Origin: Streptomyces shenzhenensis
Lineage (GTDB): Bacteria > Actinomycetota > Actinomycetes > Streptomycetales > Streptomycetaceae
Direction of reading: 5' to 3'
NCBI RefSeq assembly: GCF_003688995.1
Contig: NZ_PENI01000004.1
Location: forward strand, 400,269 to 464,268
DNA length: 64,000 nucleotides
Part shown: piece after piece, positions 9,090-17,796 of the stretch
How the letters are laid out: each line of letters starts with the position of its first letter
How positions within the stretch are numbered: position 1 is the stretch's first letter
Notes under the pieces: model-generated
The model's database searches: none
The model's input: the letters and a program-made list of their open reading frames with translations, nothing else
What the model was told of the DNA's origin: nothing
Made by a program: the position numbers and the translations under genes

Positions 9090-11065
9090 GTGACCGCCTC
9101 GCTCTCCGTCGTCGCCAGGTCGATTGCCGGGTGGTGGCAGGCCGCCGTGTGTGCGGGTGTGCCCACCAGGTCCGGTGCGGTCGTCCGGCACACCTCGCTC
9201 GACAGGGGGCAGCGGTCCGCGAACCGGCAGCCCGCCGGGAAGTCGGCCGGCGCCGGGACGACCCCGCTGATCTGGGTCATCCGCTCGGCCGCCGACTCCA
9301 GCGACAGCACGCTGCCCAGCAGCCCGCGTGTGTAGTGGTGGGCCGGCGCCGCCACCAGGTCCGCGGTCACGCCGGTCTCCACGAGCTGCCCGCCGTACAT
9401 CACGACCACCCGGTCGGTGACGTCCGCGACCAGCGCCAGGTCGTGCGAGACCAGGATCAGCGCGAAGCCCAGCTCCGCCCGCAGCCGCAGCAGCAGCTCC
9501 ATGATCTGCGCCTGTACGGTCACGTCCAGGGCGGTCGTCGGCTCGTCGGCGACGATCAGCCTCGGTTCGCGGGAGAGCGCCATGGCGATCAGGACGCGCT
9601 GACGCTGGCCGCCGGAGAGCTCGTGCGGATAGCTGCGCAGGGTGCGCTCCGGGTCGAGGCCGACCAGGGTCAGCAGCTCGGCGGCGCCGCGCCGGCCACC
9701 GCGCCGCACCAGCTGCTTCAGCTGGGCGCGGACGGTCATCGCCGGGTTCAGCGCGGACAGCGCGTCCTGGTGGACCATCGCCATCTCGTGGCCGAGCAGC
9801 CTGCGCCGGACCCGCGGCGGCTCGGCGAGCAGGTCCCGCTGTGCGAAACGGATCTGGCCGGCGACCCGGGCGCCCCGCGGCAGCAGCCCCAGCACCGCGA
9901 GCGCGGTCAGCGACTTCCCGCAGCCCGACTCGCCGACCAGGCCCAGCACCTCGCCGGGCCGCACCTCGAAGCTGATCCCGTCGACCACGTCGACACCCCC
10001 GTGCCGGTCCGCGAACCCGATGGCGAGGTTCTCCACCGCGAGCACCGGCTGCCCGCCGGGGTCGGGCAGCGGACGGGCCCTGGCCCGCAACCGCCGGGCG
10101 GCATCGGCCAGCCCGGGCAGCGGCAGCACCGCGCCGCCGCCGGGCTCAGGCGCTGCCTGCCGGTCGTCCTGCTCCCGTACGTCCACCTCCCGGGCCGCCG
10201 GAGCCGCCCAGGCGTCCGAGACGCCCTCGGCGAGGACGTTCAGGGACAGCACGGTGACCAGCATCAGCAGCCCGGGGAAGACGGTCGCCCACCAGCCGCC
10301 GGTCAGCACCATGTTCTTGCCGTCAGCGATGACGCTGCCCCACGACGGGTCCGGCGGGCGCACGCCCGCGCCGATGAACGACAGCGACGCCTCGAAGACG
10401 ATGGCCTCGGCGACCTGGACGGTGCAGAACACCAGCACGGGGGCGGCGCAGTTGACGGCGACGTGCCGCAGCACGATGTGCGGCGTGCGGGCACCGATGA
10501 CCCGTTCCGCGGTCACATAGTCCTCGCCGTACTGGTCGAGCACGTTCGCCCGTACGACCCTGGCCACCGGCGGGGTGAACAGGAACGCGATCGCGCAGAT
10601 CAGCACGGTGATGCCGCCGCCGAACACGGCGACGAGCACCGCGGCGAGCGCGATGCCGGGAAAGGCCATCACCACGTCGAGGCAGCGCATCAGCGTCTCG
10701 TCCACGGCCTTGCGGGAGGTGGCCGCGACCGCCCCGAGCAGCGCGCCCACGACGAGGGCGAGCGCGGTGGCGCCCAGACCGATGGCGAGGGACCAGCGCG
10801 CGCCGTACATCAGCCGGCTGAGGATGTCCCGGCCGAGGCTGTCCTGGCCCATCCAGTGCCCGGCGGAGGGCTGCCCGGTGCCGCCGGCCGGGTCCTGCTG
10901 GTCCAGCGGGTCGTCCGGGGCGAGGAGCGGTGCCAGCAGGGCCGCGAGGACCACGACGGCGAGGAAGCAGACGGCCGCCTTCGACAGCGGCGGGAGCCGG
11001 CGCCGGCCGCGCAGCCGGACGCCGGGCCGGGCGAGCCGCTCGGTGCGGCTCCTGCGCGTGAACAT
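9086..11065 (-). CDS. Fused ABC permease-ATPase (DppC-DppD type)
   Basis: A 659-residue protein joining two subunits that are normally separate. Residues about 30-290 are a DppC-like permease with membrane spans and the EAA loop (AERVIGARTPHIVLRHV). A charged, proline-rich linker follows. From about 345 a DppD-like ATPase has GESGCGKSLT, LSGGQRQRVLIAMAL, LIVADEPTTALD and a Cys-containing tail (CRFADRCPLSSEVC). ATG 11065 overlaps the previous stop by one base (TGATG). With the separate permease and second ATPase, the set makes a full importer. Such C-D fusions occur in actinobacteria, so I do not read it as a frameshift artefact. Confidence 0.92.
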   Translation of the reverse strand: MFTRRSRTERLARPGVRLRGRRRLPPLSKAAVCFLAVVVLAALLAPLLAPDDPLDQQDPAGGTGQPSAGHWMGQDSLGRDILSRLMYGARWSLAIGLGATALALVVGALLGAVAATSRKAVDETLMRCLDVVMAFPGIALAAVLVAVFGGGITVLICAIAFLFTPPVARVVRANVLDQYGEDYVTAERVIGARTPHIVLRHVAVNCAAPVLVFCTVQVAEAIVFEASLSFIGAGVRPPDPSWGSVIADGKNMVLTGGWWATVFPGLLMLVTVLSLNVLAEGVSDAWAAPAAREVDVREQDDRQAAPEPGGGAVLPLPGLADAARRLRARARPLPDPGGQPVLAVENLAIGFADRHGGVDVVDGISFEVRPGEVLGLVGESGCGKSLTALAVLGLLPRGARVAGQIRFAQRDLLAEPPRVRRRLLGHEMAMVHQDALSALNPAMTVRAQLKQLVRRGGRRGAAELLTLVGLDPERTLRSYPHELSGGQRQRVLIAMALSREPRLIVADEPTTALDVTVQAQIMELLLRLRAELGFALILVSHDLALVADVTDRVVVMYGGQLVETGVTADLVAAPAHHYTRGLLGSVLSLESAAERMTQISGVVPAPADFPAGCRFADRCPLSSEVCRTTAPDLVGTPAHTAACHHPAIDLATTESEAVT

Positions 11066-12024
11066 CAGGCCGCATCCCTCAGTCGTGGGTTGACGAGCAG
11101 ATAGAGGACGTCGATGACCAGGTTGACCACGACGAACCCGGCGGCCGTCGTCAGTACGACGCCCTGGACCACCGCCGGGTCGCCGTTCTGCACCGCGTCG
11201 ATCATCAGCTTGCCCATGCCGGGCAGCGCGAAGATCGTCTCGATGACCACCGCCCCGCCCAGCAGATAGCCGACCCGCAGCCCGAGGACGGTCAGCGGGT
11301 TGACCAGCGCGTTGCGCAGCACGTTCCGGCCGACCACCACCCGTGGCGGCAGCCCGCTGCCGATCGCCGTCCGCACGTAGTCCTTGTCCAGTTCCTCCAC
11401 GACGGCCGTCCGCACGATCCGGGTGAGCTGCGCGGCCACCGGCAGCGACAGCGCGACCGCGGGCAGCGTCATCGTGCGCAGCCAGCCGGTGAGGGAGTCC
11501 GCCGGGTTGACATAGCCGCCGGTCGGGAACCAGCCCCGGTCCACCGCCAGGTACTGGATCAGCAGCAGCGCGAGCCAGAACGCGGGCGCCGCGACCCCGG
11601 TCAGCGAGACGACCCGGATGAGCTGGTCGGGCAGCCGGTCCCGGTGGATCGCCGCCGTGACCCCGCCGAGCAGCGCCAGCACCACCGCGATGCCGAGGCC
11701 CAGGAAGGTCAGCTGGAGGGTGAGCGGCAGCGCGGTGGCGACCTGGTCGACGACCGGCGCCCGGGTCAGCGCGCTGGTGCCCAGGTCGCCGTGGAGCAGG
11801 TCGCCGACGAAGTGGACGTAGCGGACCGGGAGCGGGTCCAGCAGCCCGTTGCGCTCCCGGAAGTCGTGCAGCTGCTCGGGCGTCGGGTTGGCTCCCTGGA
11901 AGAACGCGGACGCCGGGTCGACGTCGGAGAACCGCATCACCAGGAAGACGAAGAGCACGATGCCGAGCAGCAGCGGCACCAGCAGCGCGATCCGGCGCAG
12001 CAGGATCCGGACGACGGCTGTCAT
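11065..12024 (-). CDS. Dipeptide-type ABC permease (DppB-like)
   Basis: First membrane subunit of the importer, 319 residues. It has the DppB layout: one N-terminal span (RRIALLVPLLLGIVLFVFLV region), a periplasm-type loop with DPLPVRYVHFVGDLLHGDLG, then five more spans and an EAA-type loop (VVVGRNVLRNALVNPLTVLG) facing the ATPase. Its start lies 4 nt after the binding-protein stop and its end overlaps the fused permease-ATPase by one base, so the order is binding protein, DppB, DppC-D, DppF, lyase. Substrate specificity is set by the binding protein and is not deducible here. Confidence 0.93.
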   Translation of the reverse strand: MTAVVRILLRRIALLVPLLLGIVLFVFLVMRFSDVDPASAFFQGANPTPEQLHDFRERNGLLDPLPVRYVHFVGDLLHGDLGTSALTRAPVVDQVATALPLTLQLTFLGLGIAVVLALLGGVTAAIHRDRLPDQLIRVVSLTGVAAPAFWLALLLIQYLAVDRGWFPTGGYVNPADSLTGWLRTMTLPAVALSLPVAAQLTRIVRTAVVEELDKDYVRTAIGSGLPPRVVVGRNVLRNALVNPLTVLGLRVGYLLGGAVVIETIFALPGMGKLMIDAVQNGDPAVVQGVVLTTAAGFVVVNLVIDVLYLLVNPRLRDAA

Positions 12025-12028
12025 GCCG

Positions 12029-13657
12029 TCAGACCCACTTGGCCCGGAGGAGGTTGATGCCGGGATACGGCTGGGCCCTTATACCGGTGAGCTCCTTCGG
12101 GTCCCAGGCGGTCATCAGCTCGTTGTGCACGACCGGATAGAGCACTGCCTGCTCGGCGACGACGTCGATGTAGTCCTGGACCATCGCCTTCTTCCGGTCC
12201 GGGTCCGGCTCCCGGGTCGCCCGGTCCATGTCCTTGAAGAGCTGCCTGGCCACCGGGTCGTCGGCCCACCGGGTGTACTGCATCCACAGGTTGGCCGGCC
12301 CGTAGTTGTAATGCATGATCAGGTCGGCGTCGAGGCCGAACTGGTTCGGGTTCGAGGCGGCGGCGACGACCTGGTAGTCCTGCTTCTGGTCCATCTTGGT
12401 GAACACGGCCGTCGTCTCCTGCGGGGACAGCGTCGTCCGCACACCGATCGCGTCCCAGGACGCCTTGACGGTCGGCAGGCAGTCGACGATCCAGCTGACG
12501 TTCACCGCGAGGATGTCGATCCTCAGGTTCGCCACCCCGGCCGCCTTCAGCAGCGCCTTGGCCCTGGCCGGGTCGTAGTCGTACACCGTCGTCGCCCGCC
12601 GGTAGGAGGGATTGCCCTCGTTCAGGAAGGACGACGACGGCCTCCCGTGCCCCTTCAGCGCGACCTCGACCATCTTCCCGGTGTCGATGGCGTAGTGCAG
12701 CGCCTGCCGCACCCGTACGTCGTCGAACGGCTTGCGCGCGGTGTTGAACATCAGGAACAGGTTGTTCATCCCGGCCCCGCCCGCGACGCTCAGCCCGCCC
12801 TGCGTCAGCCGGGAGACGGTGGCGTACGGGATGTTGTCGGCGATCTGCGCCCCCGCGTCGGCTCCGGAGATCTTCGCCACGCGCGGGGCGGCGTCGACGA
12901 TGGTCAGCCAGTTCATCTTCCTGAACGCGGGCCTGCGCAGGCCGTTGTAGCCGGCGAACGCCTCGAAGGTGGTGTTCGACTTCGGGTGGTGCGCGGTCTG
13001 CCGGTACGGCCCCGAGCCGACCGCCTTCCCCCTGATCGCGTCGTCCCACGCCCCGGGCCGCGAGAAGACGTGCTTCGGCATGATCTTGGCGAGCGTGAGC
13101 CGGGAGAGCCCGTCCGGGAAGGGGAACTTGAGGACCAGCTCGACGTTCTGCGTATCGACCTTGCGGACCTCCTGGAGCCAGCTCGCGAAGAACCCCTGGG
13201 CGAGGGTCCGCGTGCCCGGGTCCAGGATCCGGTCGTAGACGAAGACCACGTCGTCGGCCGTCACCGGCTTCCCGTCGTGGAACCGGGCGCCAGGCCGCAG
13301 CGTGAACCGCCATGTGGTGGCGTTCGGATCGGCCGGCACCCGGGTGGCCAGCGCCGGGTACGGGTCCCGGGAGATCGGGTCGGTGTCCAGCAGCCCTTCG
13401 TAGATGTGGTGGTTGGCGGCCATGCAGAACGCGGACGCCGTCTGCGTCGGGTCCCAGCTGCCGTCGTTGCCGTAGCCGATCACCGCGGTCAGGGTGCGGT
13501 CGCCGCCGCCCCCGCCGGTGTCGTTCGTCGACTCGGGCCCGGCCGAACAGGCCGTCAGCCACGGGGAGAGCGCGGCGGCCGCCCCCAGCGCGCCGCCGTA
13601 CTTCAGGAACGACCGGCGGTGCGGTGCCGGCACGTCGTGGGTCATGTCGTCGCGCAC
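12029..13657 (-). CDS. Tat-exported ABC solute-binding lipoprotein (SBP family 5)
   Basis: Extracytoplasmic receptor of the importer, 542 residues. PHRRSFLKYGG is a twin-arginine motif and LTAC is the lipobox, so the protein is probably folded before export and then lipid-anchored. The family 5 fold is marked by TTWRFTLRPGARFHDGKPVTADDVVFVYDR in two adjoining segments and by DDVRVRQALHYAID. GTG 13657 is preferred since GGAGG lies 4 nt upstream; ATG 13645 is the alternative. It heads the operon, divergent from the GntR regulator. Family 5 proteins bind peptides, but also nickel, sugars and sialic acid. Sialic acid is favoured only by context. Confidence 0.9.
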   Translation of the reverse strand: MRDDMTHDVPAPHRRSFLKYGGALGAAAALSPWLTACSAGPESTNDTGGGGGDRTLTAVIGYGNDGSWDPTQTASAFCMAANHHIYEGLLDTDPISRDPYPALATRVPADPNATTWRFTLRPGARFHDGKPVTADDVVFVYDRILDPGTRTLAQGFFASWLQEVRKVDTQNVELVLKFPFPDGLSRLTLAKIMPKHVFSRPGAWDDAIRGKAVGSGPYRQTAHHPKSNTTFEAFAGYNGLRRPAFRKMNWLTIVDAAPRVAKISGADAGAQIADNIPYATVSRLTQGGLSVAGGAGMNNLFLMFNTARKPFDDVRVRQALHYAIDTGKMVEVALKGHGRPSSSFLNEGNPSYRRATTVYDYDPARAKALLKAAGVANLRIDILAVNVSWIVDCLPTVKASWDAIGVRTTLSPQETTAVFTKMDQKQDYQVVAAASNPNQFGLDADLIMHYNYGPANLWMQYTRWADDPVARQLFKDMDRATREPDPDRKKAMVQDYIDVVAEQAVLYPVVHNELMTAWDPKELTGIRAQPYPGINLLRAKWV

Positions 13658-13904
13658 GGTTCCTCCAGGGGTCCGGAACGGGGTTCGCAAAGCGGTGTGG
13701 AGGGATATGACTGAGGAGATACGACGTCCTACGTCCGGCCGATCAGCGTGACGATAGGAGCGCCCGTGGGACCGGTCAAGGGGTCGCACACGAATGGCGT
13801 AGCCGCCAGAGGTCGCACCAATGACACAGTGAAATGGCGGGAGTTGGCGCTGGTGGAGCCGGGAGATGGGACGTGGGACGTCCACTGCGCTTACGATGCG
13901 GCGC

Positions 13905-14582
13905 ATGCCCGCCGGGGAGTCCAGGAACAGCCGGATGCAGCGCGCGGTCGTACAGCTGATCCTCGACCGCAGGCTCCGGCCCGGTGCGCCCCTGCCCACC
14001 GAGACGGAGCTGATGGCCGGCCTCGGCGTCAGCCGCAACTCCGTCCGCGAGGCCCTCAAGGCGCTCCAGGCCCTGGACATCGTGGAGATCCGGCACGGCT
14101 ACGGCACCTACGTCGGCCGGGCCTCCCTCGCCCCGCTGGCCGACGGCCTCACCTTCCGCGCGCTGACCCGGCACGACGGCGACCCCGGCGCCCTGGCCGA
14201 GCTCCTCCAGGTCCGTGCGGTACTGGAGGAGGGGCTGATCCGCCGGGTGGTGGCGACGGTGACCGAGCCGGAGCTGGACCGGCTTGAGCCGGTGCTGACC
14301 CGGATGGCGGCGGCGGGCCGGGCCGGCCGTCCCTTCGCTGAACTGGACCGCCAGTTCCACGAGTTGCTCTACGTCCCGCTCGGCAACGCGCTCGTGCCGC
14401 AGCTCCTCGGTGCGTTCTGGACAGTGTTCCACCGGGTCGCCGGTGTCCGTGGCCGGCCTGACGACCCCGCGCCCGAGGTCACCGTCCGCCTGCACCGCGA
14501 CATCGTCACCGCGCTGCGCGCCCGGGACGTCGCGGGCGCGCAGCAGGCGATGGCCGTCCACTTCCGCGGGGCGGATTGGTAA
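13905..14582 (+). CDS. GntR/FadR-family transcriptional regulator
   Basis: DNA-binding regulator of 225 residues. The winged helix (residues about 10-75) has LPTETELMAGLGVSRNSVREALKAL and the wing IVEIRHGYGTYV. The C-terminal all-helical FCD domain binds a small organic acid, often through metal. It is divergent from the binding-protein gene across a 247-bp spacer holding two GGTCGCAC direct repeats (13782-13789 and 13811-13818), possible operator parts. The likely role is control of the lyase/transporter operon by its own substrate. ATG 13905 (MPAGESRNSR) fits the usual N-terminal length; ATG 13896 is possible. Confidence 0.88.
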   Translation: MPAGESRNSRMQRAVVQLILDRRLRPGAPLPTETELMAGLGVSRNSVREALKALQALDIVEIRHGYGTYVGRASLAPLADGLTFRALTRHDGDPGALAELLQVRAVLEEGLIRRVVATVTEPELDRLEPVLTRMAAAGRAGRPFAELDRQFHELLYVPLGNALVPQLLGAFWTVFHRVAGVRGRPDDPAPEVTVRLHRDIVTALRARDVAGAQQAMAVHFRGADW

Positions 14583-14726
14583 GTGCCTGCCAGCGGTTTT
14601 TCTTCCGGCTTCCCGAGCGATATATGTGCCCGTTTGAGTCATTATGGCCGTTTGTCTTATGTTCCTGACGGTATGTGCAGTTTGCTGGCCCCACCTCATC
14701 CCTCTCAGTCAGTCAGGAAAGGCACG

Positions 14727-16205
14727 GTGTTTTTTGTGCATGGGGCTGTCAAGGCCAGAGGCGTCTCGTCGCTGGCACTCGGGGCCGTGAGCCTCGGCCT
14801 TACCTGGGGCCTGTGCGGCCCTGTCGCCGCACAGGCACAGTCAGCCGAGGGCCGGGCGCATGCTCAGGCCGGCGCTTCGCCGATGCGGCTCGCTCGGGCC
14901 GCGGTCACGGGGACGGTGACCGCGAACACCGGCGTGAACATCCGTCAGCAACCCACGACCGACTCGGCGGTCCTGGGCTCGTTCCCGTCCGGGGCGAGCG
15001 TCAGCATCCGGTGCTGGGACACGGGCACCCCGGTGGACGGGAACACGGTCTGGTACCAGCTGGCGGACCGCCCCGGCTGGGTGACCGCACGCTGGGTCGC
15101 CGCGACCGGCGTGCCGTACTGCGGCTCGATCGCCGGCCCGACTGGTCCGACGGGCCCGACCGGTGCGAACGGTATCAACGGCGCGACTGGTGCGACGGGG
15201 CCGACCGGTGCGAACGGCGTGACCGGCGTGACCGGAGCGACCGGTCCGACTGGCGCGAACGGCGTGACTGGCGCGACCGGTCCGACTGGCGCGAACGGTT
15301 TGAACGGTGCTACGGGCGCGACCGGTGGGACGGGCCCGACGGGTGCGAACGGCGTGACCGGAGCGACCGGCCCGACTGGTGCGAACGGTTTGAATGGCGC
15401 TACGGGCGCGACCGGTGGGACGGGTCCGACGGGTGCGACCGGCGCGAACGGTCTGAATGGTGCCACGGGTCCGACCGGTCCGACTGGTGCGGACGGTCTG
15501 GACGGTGCCACGGGTGCGACCGGTCCCATCGGTCCGACCGGCGCGACCGGCGCGAACGGTGTCAACGGGACTGACGGGGCGACAGGTCCTACGGGTCCTT
15601 CCGGTGTTGACGGTGTCACCGGTCCGACGGGTCCGGCGGGTCTTGACGGTGTGACGGGTCCGACGGGTCCTGCGGGTGTCGACGGTGTGACGGGGCCGAC
15701 CGGTGCGACCGGTGCGACCGGCGCGAACGGTGTCAACGGGACCGACGGGGCCACTGGTCCCACGGGTCCGACGGGTGCGGCCGGCCTTGACGGTGCTACC
15801 GGTCCGACGGGTGCGGCCGGTGTCGACGGTGTGACGGGACCCACCGGCCCGGCGGGTACCGACGGCGTGACCGGGCCCACCGGTCCCACGGGTCCGGACG
15901 GTGTTGACGGTCCGACCGGTCCGACGGGTCCCACGGGCCCCAGCGGCACCACACAGACCCAGGCACTGAACTCGCCGTTGAACCCCCAGACGATTCCCGC
16001 CGGCGGCACGATGACGCTCCAGGGAGGGGACTGCAGCACCCTCGGATCCTTCATCGCTGTCAGCGGCGGGGAGAGCCAGGTGTCGGGGTCCGGTGAGGTG
16101 CAGACGCTGACGAGCACTCCGGGCACCGCCTGGACCATCACCGTCCACAACCCCGGCGCCGACGCCGCGACGGTCAACGTCGTGTCGCTCTGCCAGCCGG
16201 TCTGA
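14727..16205 (+). CDS. Secreted collagen-like protein with SH3 domain
   Basis: A 492-residue exported protein. A signal sequence ([22 protein letters not shown]) leads to a bacterial SH3 domain (residues about 60-130; [19 protein letters not shown] ... GWVTARWV). Residues about 137-408 are Gly-X-Thr triplets ([18 protein letters not shown]), a collagen-like triple helix in which Thr rather than hydroxyproline fills the third place. An 80-residue beta-rich C-terminal domain with two Cys could trimerise it. GTG 14727 follows AGGAAAGG. No sortase motif or anchor is visible. SH3 domains often bind cell wall, so a wall-attached fibre is plausible. A strong terminator follows. Confidence 0.85.
   Translation: MFFVHGAVKARGVSSLALGAVSLGLTWGLCGPVAAQAQSAEGRAHAQAGASPMRLARAAVTGTVTANTGVNIRQQPTTDSAVLGSFPSGASVSIRCWDTGTPVDGNTVWYQLADRPGWVTARWVAATGVPYCGSIAGPTGPTGPTGANGINGATGATGPTGANGVTGVTGATGPTGANGVTGATGPTGANGLNGATGATGGTGPTGANGVTGATGPTGANGLNGATGATGGTGPTGATGANGLNGATGPTGPTGADGLDGATGATGPIGPTGATGANGVNGTDGATGPTGPSGVDGVTGPTGPAGLDGVTGPTGPAGVDGVTGPTGATGATGANGVNGTDGATGPTGPTGAAGLDGATGPTGAAGVDGVTGPTGPAGTDGVTGPTGPTGPDGVDGPTGPTGPTGPSGTTQTQALNSPLNPQTIPAGGTMTLQGGDCSTLGSFIAVSGGESQVSGSGEVQTLTSTPGTAWTITVHNPGADAATVNVVSLCQPV
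15138..15950 (+). repeat. Collagen-like 9-bp-period repeat tract
   Basis: About 810 bp of GGTCCGACG-like units encoding Gly-Pro/Ala/Val-Thr triplets. Blocks of about 100 bp around [20 protein letters not shown] recur almost unchanged, as do [12 protein letters not shown] blocks, so the tract grew by larger duplications on top of the 9-bp period. Confidence 0.9.
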
Positions 16206-16251
16206 TCCCGAGGACAGAGCACCGACCAGGGACCTGGTCACCAGCGAAGAG

Positions 16252-16299
16252 CGGTCCGTGCCGCCCCGCCGTTCCCGCGGGCGGCACGGACCGTTTTTT
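16252..16299 (+). terminator. Intrinsic terminator of the collagen-like gene
   Basis: Perfect 15-bp stem (CGGTCCGTGCCGCCC at 16252-16266 against 16279-16293), 12-nt loop, then TTTTTT. The clearest intrinsic terminator in the window. Confidence 0.95.
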
Positions 16300-16852
16300 G
16301 CTGTGGTCGACTCAGTAATATTTTCAGACCAAATCGCGCCGGGCGCTGTTTTATTGGGTCGTTCACGCAGGTGGTACGTCCTGCGAGGGGCAGGCGGCCA
16401 CGCGCTCCTCCGAATGAGCGAATCGATTGCCGCTCTCTTGCGGCGCGGGTCACTCGGATGGATTACTGGCTGTTGTCAGGTTGGCTGAGTCATCCGCCCC
16501 GGGACGAGGGATTGTCCCCCTGTCACATCCTCACCGTTGAACCGGCTTGGGGCGAGCCGCACTTCCGCTGAGGCTGTGGAAGCCAAGCATCGGGTCACCG
16601 TACCGGGCAGGCCCAGGACATCGCCCCGGTCCTGTGTGTCACGGGCTGCTGGATCCGTCAGGCCCCTCGCTGGGATTCCTCCCGTCCCCGCTGCGCACGC
16701 ACGAACATGCGCCGACGCCGGACACCGCACCGTTCAACCGGCCACCGGGCGGGCGGCCACCGCGCCATGTCTTCCTGATCACCCACGGCCACACGGCCGT
16801 TCGGCCACCGCAACCACCGCCGATCACGCGGCCACCCGCGAAAGGAATCATC
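16300..16852. other. Long upstream region of the IPT/TIG gene
   Basis: About 550 bases without a convincing gene. The stretch 16305-16360 (AGTAATATTTTCAGACC, then TGTTTTATTGGGTCG) is much richer in A/T than its surroundings and is the best promoter candidate. The following 300 bp read through as open frames on the plus strand with poor codon usage and no ribosome site. A long leader is possible. Confidence 0.5.
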
Positions 16853-17644
16853 ATGGCAACCATCACATCGATCAGCACGGGCAGCCCCGGTTCCGCCGGA
16901 CAGACCCTGACGATCAACGGCACCAGCCTGTCGACCGCCACCAGGGTGAACTTCGGGAACAAGTCGGCCACCGCCACCGTCGTCACCAGCACGCAGATCA
17001 CCTGCACCATCCCGTCGCTGTGCGCCGGGCAGTACAACATCAATGTGACCGCCGGAACGTCGACCACCAACTCCCTGCCGTTCTTCTACGCCGCCACTCC
17101 GGCCGTCGCGGCCGTGACACCCGGCACGGGCACGGCCAGCCCCGGCACCCTCGCCCTCAGCGGCAGCGGCTTCCTCAACGCCTCGGCGGTGACCTTCGGC
17201 GCCATCGGCGCGGGCACCGCGGTGACCGTCGTCAACGACAGCCAGCTCACCGTCACCGCGCCCGCGCACGGGGCCTTCACCGGCTGCCAGGACACCGTCG
17301 ACATCACCGTCACAGGACCGGGCGGAACCAGCACCACGAGCGTCGCCGACCAGTTCGTCTACTACAACGCTCCCGCCGTGACCGGCCTCAGCCCGGACAC
17401 CGGGCCGGCCGGGACGAGCGTCACGGTCACGGGCACCTGCTTCGACACCGTCATCGACGCGACCTTCACACCGACCGCCGGAGGCGCCTCGATCTCGGCG
17501 ACCAGCTTCACCTCCGCCTCCGAGACCCAGCTGATCGTCGTCGTCCCGGCCGGTCTCGCCGTGGGCACGACCTACGACCTCCAGGTCATCACTCCCGGCG
17601 GCACCAGCGCGGTCGTCGCCGCCGACGTGTTCACCGGCGCCTGA
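16853..17644 (+). CDS. IPT/TIG-domain protein, three Ig-like domains, no signal peptide
   Basis: A 263-residue protein made of three roughly 85-residue immunoglobulin-like IPT/TIG domains. Marks are the repeated pattern PxVTGLSPDTGPAGTSVTVTG, F...A.FTP and TVTGPGGTSTT at each domain end. The sequence starts directly in the first domain (MATITSISTG), leaving no room for a signal peptide or anchor, and GGAATC precedes ATG 16853. Only the third domain keeps the full SPxxGPAGTSVTVTG motif. It is followed within 153 bp by a four-domain relative. IPT domains are usually extracellular adhesion modules, so the route and place of action are unclear. Confidence 0.82.
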   Translation: MATITSISTGSPGSAGQTLTINGTSLSTATRVNFGNKSATATVVTSTQITCTIPSLCAGQYNINVTAGTSTTNSLPFFYAATPAVAAVTPGTGTASPGTLALSGSGFLNASAVTFGAIGAGTAVTVVNDSQLTVTAPAHGAFTGCQDTVDITVTGPGGTSTTSVADQFVYYNAPAVTGLSPDTGPAGTSVTVTGTCFDTVIDATFTPTAGGASISATSFTSASETQLIVVVPAGLAVGTTYDLQVITPGGTSAVVAADVFTGA

Positions 17645-17796
17645 CCTGCCCCGGCCCAGGGCCGCCGATCGCACCTTCCCGCCGACGACGGCCGCCCCCG
17701 GGCATGCACTCGGGAGCGCACTGGACCGCCGTGCCCCGACCCAGCTCCTGGCCGGGGCACGGCGGCCTCGCTCCGTCACGTGGAAAGGAGCACGGC

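Noticed and set aside
8931..9191. A new small gene of 86 codons between the ABC ATPases
   Set aside because: Upstream codons lie inside the fused permease-ATPase gene, and the remainder is explained by duplicated ends of the two neighbours.
15138..15950. CRISPR-like appearance of regular repeats
   Set aside because: Period is 9 bp and continuous with no unique spacers; it encodes collagen-like triplets.
14945..16222. Antisense PVGPVGP-type repeat protein of 425 codons
   Set aside because: Mirror of the collagen-like repeat; lacks signal peptide and ribosome site, while the plus frame has SH3, signal sequence and a terminator.
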